Positions 7,940 through 16,697 of a stretch of DNA of 64,000 nt are shown in pieces (within the stretch, counting starts at the first letter, position 1; the number at the start of each line of letters is the position of its first letter). Below the pieces are notes generated by a model. The model searched no databases, was not told the DNA's origin, and saw nothing but the letters and a program-made list of their open reading frames with translations. Location of the stretch: assembly GCA_038116945.1 (NCBI GenBank), contig JAYOEY010000007.1, forward strand, positions 99,408 through 163,407, read 5' to 3'. This stretch comes from JAYOEY01 sp038116945. Lineage in GTDB: Bacteria > Pseudomonadota > Alphaproteobacteria > MPNO01 > UBA2964. The translations under genes and the position numbers were made by a program.

Positions 7940-8863
7940 ATGGTCGATAGCGCTCTCCTCTTCGAACAGCTCTTCAACGGCATCCAGTACGGCATGCTGC
8001 TGTTCCTGCTCGCCGCCGGGCTGACGCTGGTGTTCGGCATCATGGATCTGATGAATCTGGCGCACGGGTCGCTTTACATGATGGGCGCCTATATCGCGGC
8101 GTCCGCGACCCAGTTCTTCGGCTCCTTTCTGCTCGGCATCGCCGTTGCGCTGCCGGCGACCCTGTTGCTCGGCATCGTTGTCGAGATGCTGGTCCTGCGG
8201 CGTCTCTATGCCCGGGGGCACCTCGACCAGGTGCTGGCGACGTTCGGGATGATCCTGTTCTTCAACGAGACGGTGCGGCTGATCTGGGGGCCTGCGGGAA
8301 TCGAGGTCGCTCTGCCGCCGGTGCTCAACCAGGCGCTTGAGCTGTTCGGCGTGCCATTGCCGATATACCGGATCGTGGTGATCGGGGTCGGGCTGCTGGT
8401 GGCCGCGTTTCTCTATGTGCTGGTGGTCAAGACGCGAACCGGGATGCTGATCCGGGCCGGCGCATCCAACCGCGAGATGGTCGGCGCGCTCGGCATCGAC
8501 ATCAAGAAGGTGTTCACGCTGGTGTTCGGGCTCGGCGCGGCCCTGGCGGCGCTTGCCGGCGTGCTCGCGGGCCCGATTTTTGCCGCGACGATCGGGATGG
8601 GCGAAAATATCCTGATCCAGGTTCTGGTGGTGATCGTGATCGGCGGCATCGGCTCGATCCGGGGTGCGTTCGTCGGCGCCTTGCTGATCGGGGTGATGGA
8701 AATCCTCGGCCGGTCTTTCCTCGACGTGTTCTTCAAGCTGTTCCTGCCGGTCAACGCCGCCGAGACAGCGGCGCCCGCCGCTGCTTCGATGCTGATCTAT
8801 ATCCTGATGGCCGGCGTGCTGTTCTTCCGGCCCCAGGGCCTGTTTCCGGCGCGGTCGGGGTAG
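7940..8863 (+). CDS. Branched-chain amino acid-type ABC transporter permease (LivH family)
   Basis: The 307-residue protein has about eight membrane segments. It begins LFEQLFNGIQYGMLLFLLAAGLT and carries the family signature FGIMDLMNLAHGSLYMMGAY near residues 33-52 and the cytoplasmic ATPase-coupling loop IRAGASNREMVGALGIDIKKVF near 175-195, ending FFRPQGLFPARSG. Together with LivM it forms the inner-membrane channel. It is 76 bases after the binding protein, and 3 bases before the next permease. Confidence 0.9.
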   Translation: MVDSALLFEQLFNGIQYGMLLFLLAAGLTLVFGIMDLMNLAHGSLYMMGAYIAASATQFFGSFLLGIAVALPATLLLGIVVEMLVLRRLYARGHLDQVLATFGMILFFNETVRLIWGPAGIEVALPPVLNQALELFGVPLPIYRIVVIGVGLLVAAFLYVLVVKTRTGMLIRAGASNREMVGALGIDIKKVFTLVFGLGAALAALAGVLAGPIFAATIGMGENILIQVLVVIVIGGIGSIRGAFVGALLIGVMEILGRSFLDVFFKLFLPVNAAETAAPAAASMLIYILMAGVLFFRPQGLFPARSG

Positions 8864-8866
8864 GCG

Positions 8867-9805
8867 ATGGCGAATCGCGCGCAGATCCTCATCGTTATCG
8901 GCATATTTGCCGTGCTGGCGTTTGTCCCCGCCATTGCGGAGTGGACCGAAGTGCCGTTCTACGCCGATTTCGGCCGCCGGATAATGATCCTGTCGATCGG
9001 CGCGCTGTCCCTCAATTTGATCATGGGCTATGGCGGGATGATCAGCTTCGGCCACGCGGCGTTCGTCGGAATCGGCGCCTATACCGTCGGCATCTGCGCC
9101 GAACACGGGCTGGCGAACGGCTTTCTTCAGTGGCCGCTGGCGCTTGCGGCGTCCGCCGTCTTCGCGCTGGTGTTCGGCGCGATCAGCCTCCGGACCCGAG
9201 GCGTCTATTTCATCATGATTACGCTGGCGCTGGCGCAGATGATGTATTTTCTCGGCGTCAGTCTCGACCGCTACGGCGGCGACGACGGGCTGCCTCTGTC
9301 GGAACCCAGCGATTTCGCCGGGCTGATCGACCTGTCCGACAAGGCCAACCTGTATTATCTGGTGTTCGTCCTGCTGATCCTGTGCCTGTGGATCTCGCAT
9401 CGCATGGTGAATTCCCGGTTCGGCATGGTCATCCAGGGCGCGCGCTCCAACGAGGCGCGGATGGAGGCGATCGGCTTTCCGACTTTTCGCTACAAGCTGA
9501 CCGCCTTTGTGATCGCGGGCGTCATGGCCGGTCTTTCCGGCGTGCTGCTCGCCAATCACACCTATTTCGTGAACCCCGACATGATGCACTGGACCCGGTC
9601 GGGCGACCTCATCATCATGGTTCTGCTGGGCGGCATGGGCAGTCTTGCCGGGCCGATCGTCGGCGCGGTCGTCTTCCTGCTGCTGGAAGAGCTGCTGGCG
9701 GGCGTTACCGAGTACTGGCAGCTTATCTTCGGACCGTTCCTGATCGTCGTCGTGCTGTTTGCCCGCGGCGGTCTGCTCGGGTTTTTCGGCCGGAAGGAGG
9801 GGTAG
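8867..9805 (+). CDS. Branched-chain amino acid-type ABC transporter permease (LivM family)
   Basis: The 312-residue membrane protein shows the LivM signature ALSLNLIMGYGGMISFGHAAFVGIGAY near residues 47-72 and RTRGVYFIMITLALAQM, then the coupling loop GARSNEARMEAIGFPTFRYKL. It ends with LLGGMGSLAGPIVGA and GRKEG. It starts 3 bases after livH and ends directly against the ATG of the first ATPase (9806), so translation is coupled. It forms the second half of the transport channel. Confidence 0.9.
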   Translation: MANRAQILIVIGIFAVLAFVPAIAEWTEVPFYADFGRRIMILSIGALSLNLIMGYGGMISFGHAAFVGIGAYTVGICAEHGLANGFLQWPLALAASAVFALVFGAISLRTRGVYFIMITLALAQMMYFLGVSLDRYGGDDGLPLSEPSDFAGLIDLSDKANLYYLVFVLLILCLWISHRMVNSRFGMVIQGARSNEARMEAIGFPTFRYKLTAFVIAGVMAGLSGVLLANHTYFVNPDMMHWTRSGDLIIMVLLGGMGSLAGPIVGAVVFLLLEELLAGVTEYWQLIFGPFLIVVVLFARGGLLGFFGRKEG

Positions 9806-10567
9806 ATGGCTGAGCCCCTGCTGAAGGTCGAAAATCTGCGCAAGAGCTTCGGCGGCGTCAGCGCGACCGACAATCTCGATCTTGCCGTCGAGCCGCTCGG
9901 CGTTCACGCCGTCATCGGCCCCAACGGCGCCGGCAAGACGACGCTGATCTCCCAGCTTTCGGGCGCATTGAAGCCGGATTCCGGCCGCATTCTGTTCGAC
10001 GGGCGCGATATCACTGCGCTGCCCGCGCCGGCGCGGTCGGCCCTCGGGCTCGCGCGGACGTTCCAGATCACCAGCATCTTTCACGAGTTCACCGCGCTCG
10101 ACAATGTCGCCATGGCGGTCCAGGCGCATGACGGCCATTCCTTCCGATTCTGGCGCGCGGCGCGCGGCGAGGCCCGGCTGCGAGATCCGGCCCGGCAGGC
10201 GCTCGATCTTGTCGGACTCGGCGACCGGGCCGATGTGACGGCGCGGGACATGAGCCATGGCGAACATCGCCAGCTCGAAATCGCGATGGCGCTGGCGGGA
10301 AAGCCCACCATGCTGCTGCTCGACGAGCCGATGGCGGGGATGGGACCCGAGGAATCCAGCCTCATGGTGGAAATCCTGAAGGGACTCAAGGGCAAGCTTA
10401 CCATCCTGCTGATCGAACACGACATGGATGCCGTGTTCGCGCTGGCCGACAGGATTTCGGTGCTGGTCTACGGCCGTGCGATCGCGTCGGGAACGGTCGA
10501 TGAAATCCGCGCCAACCCGGACGTGCGCACCGCCTATCTCGGCGCGGATGAGGAGGCCTCATGCTGA
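9806..10567 (+). CDS. Branched-chain amino acid-type ABC transporter ATP-binding protein (LivG family)
   Basis: This 253-residue ATPase has Walker A GPNGAGKT at residues 38-45, a Q-loop in LARTFQITSIF, the ABC signature as MSHGEHRQLEIAMAL, and Walker B TMLLLDEP followed by the LivG-type MAGMGPEES. The switch histidine is in LLIEHDMDAVF. The signature is SHGEH rather than the commoner SYGEQ, still within the range of the family. LivG and LivF form the heterodimeric motor of the importer. Its stop overlaps the ATG of the livF-like gene by 7 bases. Confidence 0.92.
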   Translation: MAEPLLKVENLRKSFGGVSATDNLDLAVEPLGVHAVIGPNGAGKTTLISQLSGALKPDSGRILFDGRDITALPAPARSALGLARTFQITSIFHEFTALDNVAMAVQAHDGHSFRFWRAARGEARLRDPARQALDLVGLGDRADVTARDMSHGEHRQLEIAMALAGKPTMLLLDEPMAGMGPEESSLMVEILKGLKGKLTILLIEHDMDAVFALADRISVLVYGRAIASGTVDEIRANPDVRTAYLGADEEASC

Positions 10568-11256
10568 GGGTCGACTCCATCGAAACAGCCTACGGGACCA
10601 GCCAGGTGCTGTTCGGCATGTCGCTGGACGTCAGCGCCGGCGAGGTCGTGACGCTGATGGGTCGGAACGGCATGGGCAAGACCACGACGGTCCGCTCCAT
10701 CATGGGGCTGGTGCCGCCGCATGGCGGCTCGATCAGCTTCGAGGGCCAGCAGATCGGCGGCCAGACGCCTTACCGGATCGCCCAGGCCGGGATCGGGCTG
10801 GTGCCCGAAGGGCGTCAGATTTTTCCCAACCTGACGGTGCGCGAGAATCTGGTCGCGACATCGCGGGTCGGGGCCGGCGGCAGCTGGACGCTGGAACGTG
10901 TGCTAGACCGGTTCCCTGCGCTGGTGCCGCGGATCGACGGGATGGGGAACGAGCTTTCCGGCGGCGAGCAGCAGATGCTGGCGATCGGCCGGGCGCTGAT
11001 GACCAATCCGAAACTGCTGATCCTCGACGAGGCGACCGAAGGGCTGGCGCCTCAGATCCGCGCGGAAATCTGGCAGTGTCTTGCCGACCTGAAGGAAGAG
11101 GGCCAGTCGATCCTCGTGATCGACAAGAACCTGTCGGCGCTGATGAGGATTGCCGACCGGCATTTCATCATCGAGAAGGGCGTTTGCGTCTGGTCGGGCG
11201 ACAGCGCGGCGCTGGCCGCGGCGCCCGACGTTCAGCACCGTTACCTGGGGGTTTAG
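10561..11256 (+). CDS. Branched-chain amino acid-type ABC transporter ATP-binding protein (LivF family)
   Basis: The 231-residue ATPase has Walker A GRNGMGKT at residues 34-41, the LivF-typical LVPEGRQIFPNLTVRENL, the ABC signature LSGGEQQMLAIGRAL and Walker B LLILDEATEGLAP. The usual switch histidine region reads LVIDKNLSALMRI, with Lys-Asn where many relatives have Glu-Gln or Glu-His; this substitution is common in LivF. It is the last gene of the liv-type operon and converges on a TRAP binding-protein gene 63 bases away. Confidence 0.9.
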   Translation: MLRVDSIETAYGTSQVLFGMSLDVSAGEVVTLMGRNGMGKTTTVRSIMGLVPPHGGSISFEGQQIGGQTPYRIAQAGIGLVPEGRQIFPNLTVRENLVATSRVGAGGSWTLERVLDRFPALVPRIDGMGNELSGGEQQMLAIGRALMTNPKLLILDEATEGLAPQIRAEIWQCLADLKEEGQSILVIDKNLSALMRIADRHFIIEKGVCVWSGDSAALAAAPDVQHRYLGV

Positions 11257-11265
11257 GGGATTCCG

Positions 11266-11296
11266 AAAAAAAACCGGCGCCCAAAGGGCGCCGGTT
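11266..11296 (-). terminator. Intrinsic terminator of the TRAP binding-protein gene (convergent with the liv operon)
   Basis: CCGGCGCCC (11274-11282), loop AAA and GGGCGCCGG (11286-11294) form a perfect 9-bp stem. Reading on the minus strand the stem is followed by eight T residues (the A-run at 11266-11273), making it a strong terminator for the gene at 11319-12320. It may also stop liv transcripts, although the plus-strand T-run is only two bases. Confidence 0.8.
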
Positions 11297-11318
11297 CATG
11301 ACTGACGAAAGATACCCG

Positions 11319-12320
11319 TTATTCGGTATACATCGCCTTACGAATGACCTCGTACGGGACGGTCAGCTTGCGCTGCTTCGCGTCCGCCCAGGTCGCGCCG
11401 TTGACGGTATTCAGATAGGCCTTGGCGTACTCGCCTTCGAGCTTGATCTTCTCGACGCCAGCGGCAAACACTTTCGCGTTGTCCGCATCCGCGATCTTGC
11501 GCAGCGTCTTGCCGCTTTCCGCTTCCAGGTGCAGCGCCCATTTGTGCACGAAATCCTTTTCCGCCTTGGTGAGCGAATTCCACTTGTCGTCATTCATGAC
11601 GACCATGGTCGACGAGCGCCAGAAGCCCGGCTCGATGCGGTACTTGATGTATTGCTGCCAGCCGTACTTGGTGATGGCGCCTTCCGGCCATGCCAGGCCG
11701 TTGACCACGCCGCGCTGCAGCGACGTATAGACCTCGCCCGGCGAGATGACGATCGGGGTTGCGCCCATCGCCTTCAGGAAAGGGTTGTAGAGCGCCGTGC
11801 TGCGGAGCTTCTTGCCTTCGAGCGAAATGCCCGTTTTCTTGTTCAGCTCCGGCTTGAAGGTCGTATAGATGTGGAACTCGCTGCCGCCCCAGAACGGCCA
11901 GGAAACGATCCGCGCATTCAGCCCCTTCTTCCAGGCCTTCTGCATGATGTCGATGGCGCCTTCCTTGCGAAGCTGGACCGGCCCCTTGTTGGAAATCGAC
12001 GTCAGGCGCGATTCAGGAACCATGCCGGCATAGTAGGAGGACGGGCTGGCCAGCACGTCGAACAGGCCGCGCTTCAGCGCACTGCCCTGCTGCTTGCGCG
12101 GGGTGACTTCCGGTCCGCCGATATATTTGAGCGAAACCGGTCCCTTGGCGGCGTTCAGCGGATCGTGAAAGTCCTTGAAATAGGTCACGATCTGGTCGTG
12201 ATTCTTGACCAGGCCGGAAACGACCTTCAGTTCGGTCGCTGCCTGCGCGGCAGACGCGATCGCCAGAACGGCGGCGGAAACGGTGCCGGCTACGGCCAGC
12301 CTGTTGCGGAAAATACTCAT
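11319..12320 (-). CDS. TRAP transporter substrate-binding protein (DctP family), copy 2
   Basis: I start at the ATG at 12320, which has AGGGAG at the right spacing and opens a signal peptide (MSIFRNRLAVAG, cleavage expected after AQA near residue 30). The mature part has DctP features: VKNHDQIVTYFKDFHDPLNA, IGGPEVTPRKQ, SPSSYYAGMVPESR, and the substrate-pocket segment LAWPEGAITKYGW with FWRSSTMVVMN. It is an intact, soluble periplasmic binding protein of 333 residues. It resembles the next gene at about half of positions by eye, and less closely the interrupted gene at the left end. It is monocistronic, bounded downstream by its own terminator. It probably delivers an organic acid to a DctQM pair elsewhere in the window. 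Confidence 0.88.
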   Translation of the reverse strand: MSIFRNRLAVAGTVSAAVLAIASAAQAATELKVVSGLVKNHDQIVTYFKDFHDPLNAAKGPVSLKYIGGPEVTPRKQQGSALKRGLFDVLASPSSYYAGMVPESRLTSISNKGPVQLRKEGAIDIMQKAWKKGLNARIVSWPFWGGSEFHIYTTFKPELNKKTGISLEGKKLRSTALYNPFLKAMGATPIVISPGEVYTSLQRGVVNGLAWPEGAITKYGWQQYIKYRIEPGFWRSSTMVVMNDDKWNSLTKAEKDFVHKWALHLEAESGKTLRKIADADNAKVFAAGVEKIKLEGEYAKAYLNTVNGATWADAKQRKLTVPYEVIRKAMYTE

Positions 12321-12382
12321 TACTGTTTCTCCCTGTTTCAGATATCGGGGCAACCACTGTATGACCCCCGGACGATTTGTAC

Positions 12383-12417
12383 AAAAAAAGCGGCCGGAAA
12401 AAACGTTTCCGGCCGCT
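12383..12417 (-). terminator. Intrinsic terminator after the third TRAP binding-protein gene
   Basis: AGCGGCCGGAAA (12389-12400) pairs with TTTCCGGCCGCT (12406-12417) in a 12-bp perfect stem. On the minus strand a T-run follows (A-run at 12383-12389). It lies 18 bases after the stop of the gene at 12436-13443. Confidence 0.85.
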
Positions 12418-12435
12418 CGGTGCTGATTGAGGGGC

Positions 12436-13443
12436 TTATTCCTCGTAGAGAAGCTTACGAAGCTTCGCGTACGGCACGGTCAGCTTCTTGTCGGTTTTTG
12501 CGGCGTCCCAGGTCGCGCCGAACACGGTCTTGATGAAGGCCTTCTTGTTCGCCGGCGGGAGTTCGAGGCGCTCCAGCCCTTCCTTGAAGAGCTTTTCGTT
12601 GTCGACCTTGATGATCGCGCGCTGCGCGGGACCGCTTGCGTCCTCAAGCTTGCGCGAGGCGGCCTCGATATAGTCGCGCTCTTTCTTCGACATCGCCTTG
12701 TACTTGTCGAGATTCATCACGAGCAGGGTGGAGGACCGCCAGAAGCCGTGGTCGACCTTGTATTTGATGAACTTCTGCCAGCCGTACTTGGTGATCGCGC
12801 CTTCCGGCCATGCCAGCCCGGCGACCACGCCGCGTTCGAGCGCGGTGTAGACTTCGCGGGGCGAAATAACGATCGGCACCGCGTTCATCGCCTTGAGGAA
12901 CGGCAGGTAGAGCGAGACGCCGCGCATCTTGATGCCTTTGAGCGTGATGCCCGTGTTCGGGTCCAGCTTGGGCTTGTCGACCAGATAGACGTGAAACGTC
13001 GTGCCGTTGGCATAGGGCCAGGCAAGCAGGCGCGCGTTGATACCTTTTGCCCACGCAGCCTGCAGCGCGTCATAGGTGCCGTTGGCGCGGAGCGTCTTGT
13101 GGTCCCGGTTCGAGATCGCGATATAGCGACCTTCCGTGACGTTGCCCGCATAGTAGGAGGACGGAGAGATCAGCAGGTCGATCAGGCCGCGCTTCACTGC
13201 GGAGCCGAGCTGCTTGCGCGGTGTTACTTCCGTGCCGCCGAGATATTTCAGCTTGAACGGCGCGCTCTTGTCCGCGTCGATGATTTTATGGAAATGATCG
13301 AAATATACCTCGATCTGGTCGTGATTCCGGGCGAGCCCGCTGACGACCTTGTATTCGTTCGCCGCCTGCGCGGCGGGGACTCCCGCCAGCAAGGCTGCTG
13401 CGGCGACGCTGCCGAGCAGGGCGCCGGTTCTGATGCGTGGCAT
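12436..13443 (-). CDS. TRAP transporter substrate-binding protein (DctP family), copy 3
   Basis: The 335-residue product begins at ATG 13443 with a very good AGGAGG site at 13453-13458 (read on the minus strand). The signal peptide ends with AAQA near residue 28. The mature sequence matches copy 2 throughout: ARNHDQIEVYFDHFHKIIDA, LGGTEVTPRKQLGSAVKRG, SPSSYYAGNV, LAWPEGAITKYGWQKFIKYKV and FWRSSTLLVMN. Separate ribosome-binding sites and terminators for the two tandem binding proteins imply independent dosage. Both point away from the dctQM pair at 14768-16590, which lacks its own adjacent binding protein. Confidence 0.88.
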   Translation of the reverse strand: MPRIRTGALLGSVAAAALLAGVPAAQAANEYKVVSGLARNHDQIEVYFDHFHKIIDADKSAPFKLKYLGGTEVTPRKQLGSAVKRGLIDLLISPSSYYAGNVTEGRYIAISNRDHKTLRANGTYDALQAAWAKGINARLLAWPYANGTTFHVYLVDKPKLDPNTGITLKGIKMRGVSLYLPFLKAMNAVPIVISPREVYTALERGVVAGLAWPEGAITKYGWQKFIKYKVDHGFWRSSTLLVMNLDKYKAMSKKERDYIEAASRKLEDASGPAQRAIIKVDNEKLFKEGLERLELPPANKKAFIKTVFGATWDAAKTDKKLTVPYAKLRKLLYEE

Positions 13444-13616
13444 GACGTGTTGCCTCCTGTAAATTTGTTAATTTGCGCGCTGCAGCCCGTTTGCCGGAGC
13501 AATCTGGCCGTTCTGCGCCCTCTATTGCTATCTGACCGGTCCTGATGCCGCCCAAACTGCGGCGATACAGTGCCATTACGAACCAGCCAACGCAACGTGT
13601 GTTCTATACGGGCGAA

Positions 13617-14477
13617 TTAAGGCGTTTTTGCGTCCCGTTCCTCGAATCGCCGGATTGTGCTGTTGCCCATTTCGCGGACCTTGCCGCGATATAGCGCCAC
13701 TGCGCGCTCGTACCGTTCGACGGTTTCGCCGTCGTCTTCGGAGACGGGCGGTTCTTCCCGGTCGAAATTCCCGTACCGGTCCTCGCCGCGGACCAGAAGG
13801 GCGCTGGTGCGCACGTCGCCGGCCTGTTTCAGGTGCGGCGGATGGTAGATCAGCGTCATGCCCATCCGCATGCTGTCGGTCTGGTTGGGCAGGGATCCGT
13901 GGATCAGGAAAGCATGATGAATAGAAGCCTCTCCGGGCTGCAGTTCGATCGCCACCGGATCGACCCTGGAGGGGTTGAAATCGACGGTCTGGCCGCTGGT
14001 CAGCATGTTTGCGTCGTTGACGTCGTTGCCGGCGAGCGGCAACTGGCCGAGCGCATGGGTGCCGGGCAGGAACTGCATGCACCCGTTCTCGACATTGGCG
14101 GGCGTCAGGGCGATCCACACCGACAGAACTTCGCACGGGTAATGGCCGAAATAGGTGTTGTCCTGATGCCAGCTTACGTAATGCCCGCCGCCGCCCCGCT
14201 TCGCCCAGATCGAATTGTGATAGAGCATGATATCGGGGCCGATCAGGTCCTCAACCGCATCCAGAATATTGGGGTGGGTCGCCAGCTCGTGCACCCATGG
14301 AAAGCGGAGATAGAACTTGGTCTCGCCGCCCCTGGCCTTGAGCTTTCCAGCCGCTTCGTTCTCGAGAATCCGGTTGCCGAATGTCCGGGCATCCTCTTCC
14401 GGCATGATTCGGACCGGGAAGACGAAACCGTCGCGGTCGTAGGCCGCGATCTGTTCGTCGCTCAGGCGTTTCGACAT
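13617..14477 (-). CDS. Phytanoyl-CoA dioxygenase (PhyH) family Fe(II)/2-oxoglutarate oxygenase
   Basis: The 286-residue protein opens with the family motif LSDEQIAAYDRDGFVFPV. The metal triad is complete: His104 and Asp106 in WHQDNTYF, and His193 in LIHGSLPNQ, with Arg204 in SMRMGM as the 2-oxoglutarate-binding arginine. The presence of Asp at 106 points to a hydroxylase rather than a halogenase. Another conserved feature is NGCMQFLPGTH near residues 131-141. Enzymes of this family hydroxylate small molecules or CoA esters in the cytoplasm. Its placement between TRAP binding proteins and TRAP permeases suggests that it acts on the imported compound; the substrate is not identifiable. Confidence 0.88.
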   Translation of the reverse strand: MSKRLSDEQIAAYDRDGFVFPVRIMPEEDARTFGNRILENEAAGKLKARGGETKFYLRFPWVHELATHPNILDAVEDLIGPDIMLYHNSIWAKRGGGGHYVSWHQDNTYFGHYPCEVLSVWIALTPANVENGCMQFLPGTHALGQLPLAGNDVNDANMLTSGQTVDFNPSRVDPVAIELQPGEASIHHAFLIHGSLPNQTDSMRMGMTLIYHPPHLKQAGDVRTSALLVRGEDRYGNFDREEPPVSEDDGETVERYERAVALYRGKVREMGNSTIRRFEERDAKTP

Positions 14478-14680
14478 TGCAGTCCTCTTCAGTAGCGGCG
14501 GTCAGGCGTCCGCGACTTTAACGCCCGGGCGCGCGGTGCGACAAGGATTCTCCTGAGGGGCGGACTATGACGCGGCGGGTGAATATGATAAGCAGGTAAC
14601 CTGCGAGACCGGGAAAGGTCCGCAGAAACAAGAATCCGACAGGCCGTGTCGCGGCCGGTCGGACAGAGCGACAGGGCAGT

Positions 14681-14709
14681 TTGCATAAAGGCTGACATCG
14701 TCATGTATA
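14681..14709 (+). promoter_or_regulatory. Candidate sigma-70 promoter for the second dctQM operon
   Basis: TTGCAT (14681-14686), a 17-base spacer and TGTATA (14704-14709) lie 58 bases ahead of the dctQ ATG at 14768. The 290-base divergent gap 14478-14767 must drive both the PhyH-family gene and dctQM. Nothing else in the gap is recognisable to me. Confidence 0.35.
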
Positions 14710-14767
14710 CCGAAAACCGATTTGCGGCGCGTTCGCGACGTAGTCGCGCGACGGCGGAGTAGTCGTC

Positions 14768-15280
14768 ATGGGTGCGATCGTAAGAATTTATAATTTTATT
14801 CTGCACGGGCTGGCGTTTCTGTCCGGCTGTATCATCTTCACCGGGTTTCTGATGATCGTCATCGACGTGTCGATGCGCATCCTCGGATTTTCCCCGCCCG
14901 CCTTTACCATCGCCGTAGTGGAATACTTCCTGCTCTATTTCACGATGTTCGCGGCGCCGTGGCTGGTGCGCATCAAGGGGCATGTCTTCATTGACGCGGT
15001 GACGCAGTTTTTTCCGCCCGCGGTCAAGAAGGTCGTTGCCAAGATCGTCTACGCCCTCTGCATCACGTCCGCTTCGATTTTCTGTTACTTCTCCTTCGGT
15101 CTGCTGGTCGAGGCCTGGGTGGACGGAACGCTGGACGTGCGCGGCATCGACATGCCGCAATGGTCGCTGTTCTTCCCGATCCCGATCTGTTTCTCGATGG
15201 TCGCCATTGAATTCTGCCGGTTCCTGATCGGCATCGACGACATGTATGGCGATCGCACCGAAGTCAGGGAGGCGATGTAG
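14768..15280 (+). CDS. TRAP transporter small permease subunit (DctQ family), second system
   Basis: The 170-residue protein has four membrane segments and the same conserved spots as the DctQ at 1022: IVIDVSMRILG, AVVEYFLLYFTMFAAPWLVRIKGHVFIDAV and LDVRGIDMPQWSLFFP. The C-terminus is IDDMYGDRTEVREAM. It starts at ATG 14768 and ends two bases before the dctM start, giving a tight two-gene permease operon without an adjacent forward-oriented binding protein. The minus-strand binding proteins at 11319-13443 are the obvious partners. Confidence 0.88.
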   Translation: MGAIVRIYNFILHGLAFLSGCIIFTGFLMIVIDVSMRILGFSPPAFTIAVVEYFLLYFTMFAAPWLVRIKGHVFIDAVTQFFPPAVKKVVAKIVYALCITSASIFCYFSFGLLVEAWVDGTLDVRGIDMPQWSLFFPIPICFSMVAIEFCRFLIGIDDMYGDRTEVREAM

Positions 15281-15282
15281 TC

Positions 15283-16590
15283 ATGGAATGGTACTGGGCG
15301 CTTGCCACCCTGATCGGGATGGTCATCTTCTTCATGGCGATGGGGGTTCCCGTCGCGCTGACCTTTATCACCACCAACATCATCGGCGTGATGATCTTCA
15401 TGGGAGCGGTCGGTCTGCCGCAGATCGTCGATAACGCGACCGCGCTGATCACCACCTTCACCCTCGGGCCGGTGCCCATGTTCATCATGATGGGCGCGCT
15501 GTTCTTCCATACCGGTCTCGCGATCCGGGTGTTCGACGGGCTCGATGTGCTGTTCGGCCGTCTGCCGGGACGGCTCTGCTACCTGACGGTCGCGGGCGGG
15601 GCCATGTTCTCGACGCTGACCGGGTCGTCGATGGCCAACACGGCCATGCTGGGCTCTCTCATGGTGCCCGAAATGCAGCGCCGCGGTTACAACCAGCGCA
15701 TGTCGATGGGGCCGATTCTGGGCACCGGCGGTCTGGCGATGATCATCCCGCCGTCGGCTCTCGGCGTCCTGCTGGCGTCGGTCGCCAATATCGATGTCGG
15801 CAAGCTGCTGATTGCGGGCTTCCTGCCGGGGTTCGTGCTGGCCGGCCTGTATGCCGCGCTGATCGCGCTGCAGATCATGATGAACAAGAACGCGGCCCCC
15901 GCCTACGATGTTCCCAGGGCGAACATGGCGACCCGCATTAAGCTGATCTGCACCAACATCCTGCCGATGGGCTTCGTGGTCTTCATGGTGGTCGGGTTCA
16001 TCATCTTCGGCTGGGCGACGCCCACCGAGGCGGCGGCGTTCGGCGTCGCCGGGGTGATTATCCTGGCCGGGGCGTTCCGCGTGCTTACCTTTGCGTCGAT
16101 CCGGACCTCGGTCGAGGCCACGGTCAAGGTCGGTGCGATGGTGTTCTTCATCATCATGAGCTCGACCGTTTTCAGTCAGCTTCTGGCCTACTCCGGGGCC
16201 AGCGCCGGGCTGCTGAAATGGGCGACCGGGTTCGAGGTTTCCAAATACGCGGTCCTCGCCGTGATGTTCGTAATCCTGATCGCGCTCGGCATGTTCATGG
16301 ATGCGACCTCGATGATGCTGATCACCGTGCCGATCTTCTTTCCGCTGGCACAGTCGCTCGGCTTCGATCTGATCTGGTTCGGCCTGTTCGTCCTGATGAC
16401 GTTCGAGATGGCGGGGACGACGCCGCCATTCGGATTGTTGCTATACGTCATGCTGGGGGTGGCGCCAAAGGGCACCAAGCTGTTCACGGTGGCGTCGGCG
16501 GCGTTTCCGTTCCTGGTCTGCGACGCGATTCTCATCCTGCTGATGATCGCCTTCCCGGGGCTTGTGCTGTATCTGCCAAGCCTGATGTAG
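15283..16590 (+). CDS. TRAP transporter large permease subunit (DctM family), second system
   Basis: The 435-residue, roughly 12-segment membrane protein is full length. It repeats the family blocks FSTLTGSSMANTAMLGSL, PEMQRRGYNQRM, GTGGLAMIIPPSALGVLLASVANIDVG, LGMFMDATSMMLITVPIFFP and TTPPFGLLLYVMLG. It is a close paralogue of the DctM at 1560-2870, including its first residues (MEWYWALATLIGM against MEWYDAGALLLGM). It carries sodium-coupled uptake of the acid delivered by a DctP. A strong terminator follows 20 bases after the stop. Confidence 0.92.
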   Translation: MEWYWALATLIGMVIFFMAMGVPVALTFITTNIIGVMIFMGAVGLPQIVDNATALITTFTLGPVPMFIMMGALFFHTGLAIRVFDGLDVLFGRLPGRLCYLTVAGGAMFSTLTGSSMANTAMLGSLMVPEMQRRGYNQRMSMGPILGTGGLAMIIPPSALGVLLASVANIDVGKLLIAGFLPGFVLAGLYAALIALQIMMNKNAAPAYDVPRANMATRIKLICTNILPMGFVVFMVVGFIIFGWATPTEAAAFGVAGVIILAGAFRVLTFASIRTSVEATVKVGAMVFFIIMSSTVFSQLLAYSGASAGLLKWATGFEVSKYAVLAVMFVILIALGMFMDATSMMLITVPIFFPLAQSLGFDLIWFGLFVLMTFEMAGTTPPFGLLLYVMLGVAPKGTKLFTVASAAFPFLVCDAILILLMIAFPGLVLYLPSLM

Positions 16591-16609
16591 AGGGAGTGGC
16601 GGAATCCGT

Positions 16610-16639
16610 AAAAAGGGCAGGCGAAAGCCTGCCCTTTTT
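16610..16639 (+). terminator. Intrinsic terminator of the second dctQM operon
   Basis: AAAAAGGGCAGGC (16610-16622), loop GAAA, and GCCTGCCCTTTTT (16627-16639) form a long perfect stem with a T-run on the plus strand and a mirrored one on the minus strand. It ends the dctQM transcript. Confidence 0.9.
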
Positions 16640-16697
16640 GCATCCGGCAGTCGCGTTCGGGGCCAGACAGGCGGTCATTAGTGCGCTAAACTGAGCC

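Noticed and set aside
7706..10420. A 904-codon open frame on the minus strand across the liv operon
   Set aside because: It lies antisense to livK, H, M and G, which have full family motifs. Its product is rich in His, Asp, Arg and Gln, the typical antisense pattern in GC-rich DNA.
10428..12533. A 701-codon plus-strand frame from livG to the DctP gene
   Set aside because: Runs in a wrong frame through livF and antisense through a binding-protein gene.
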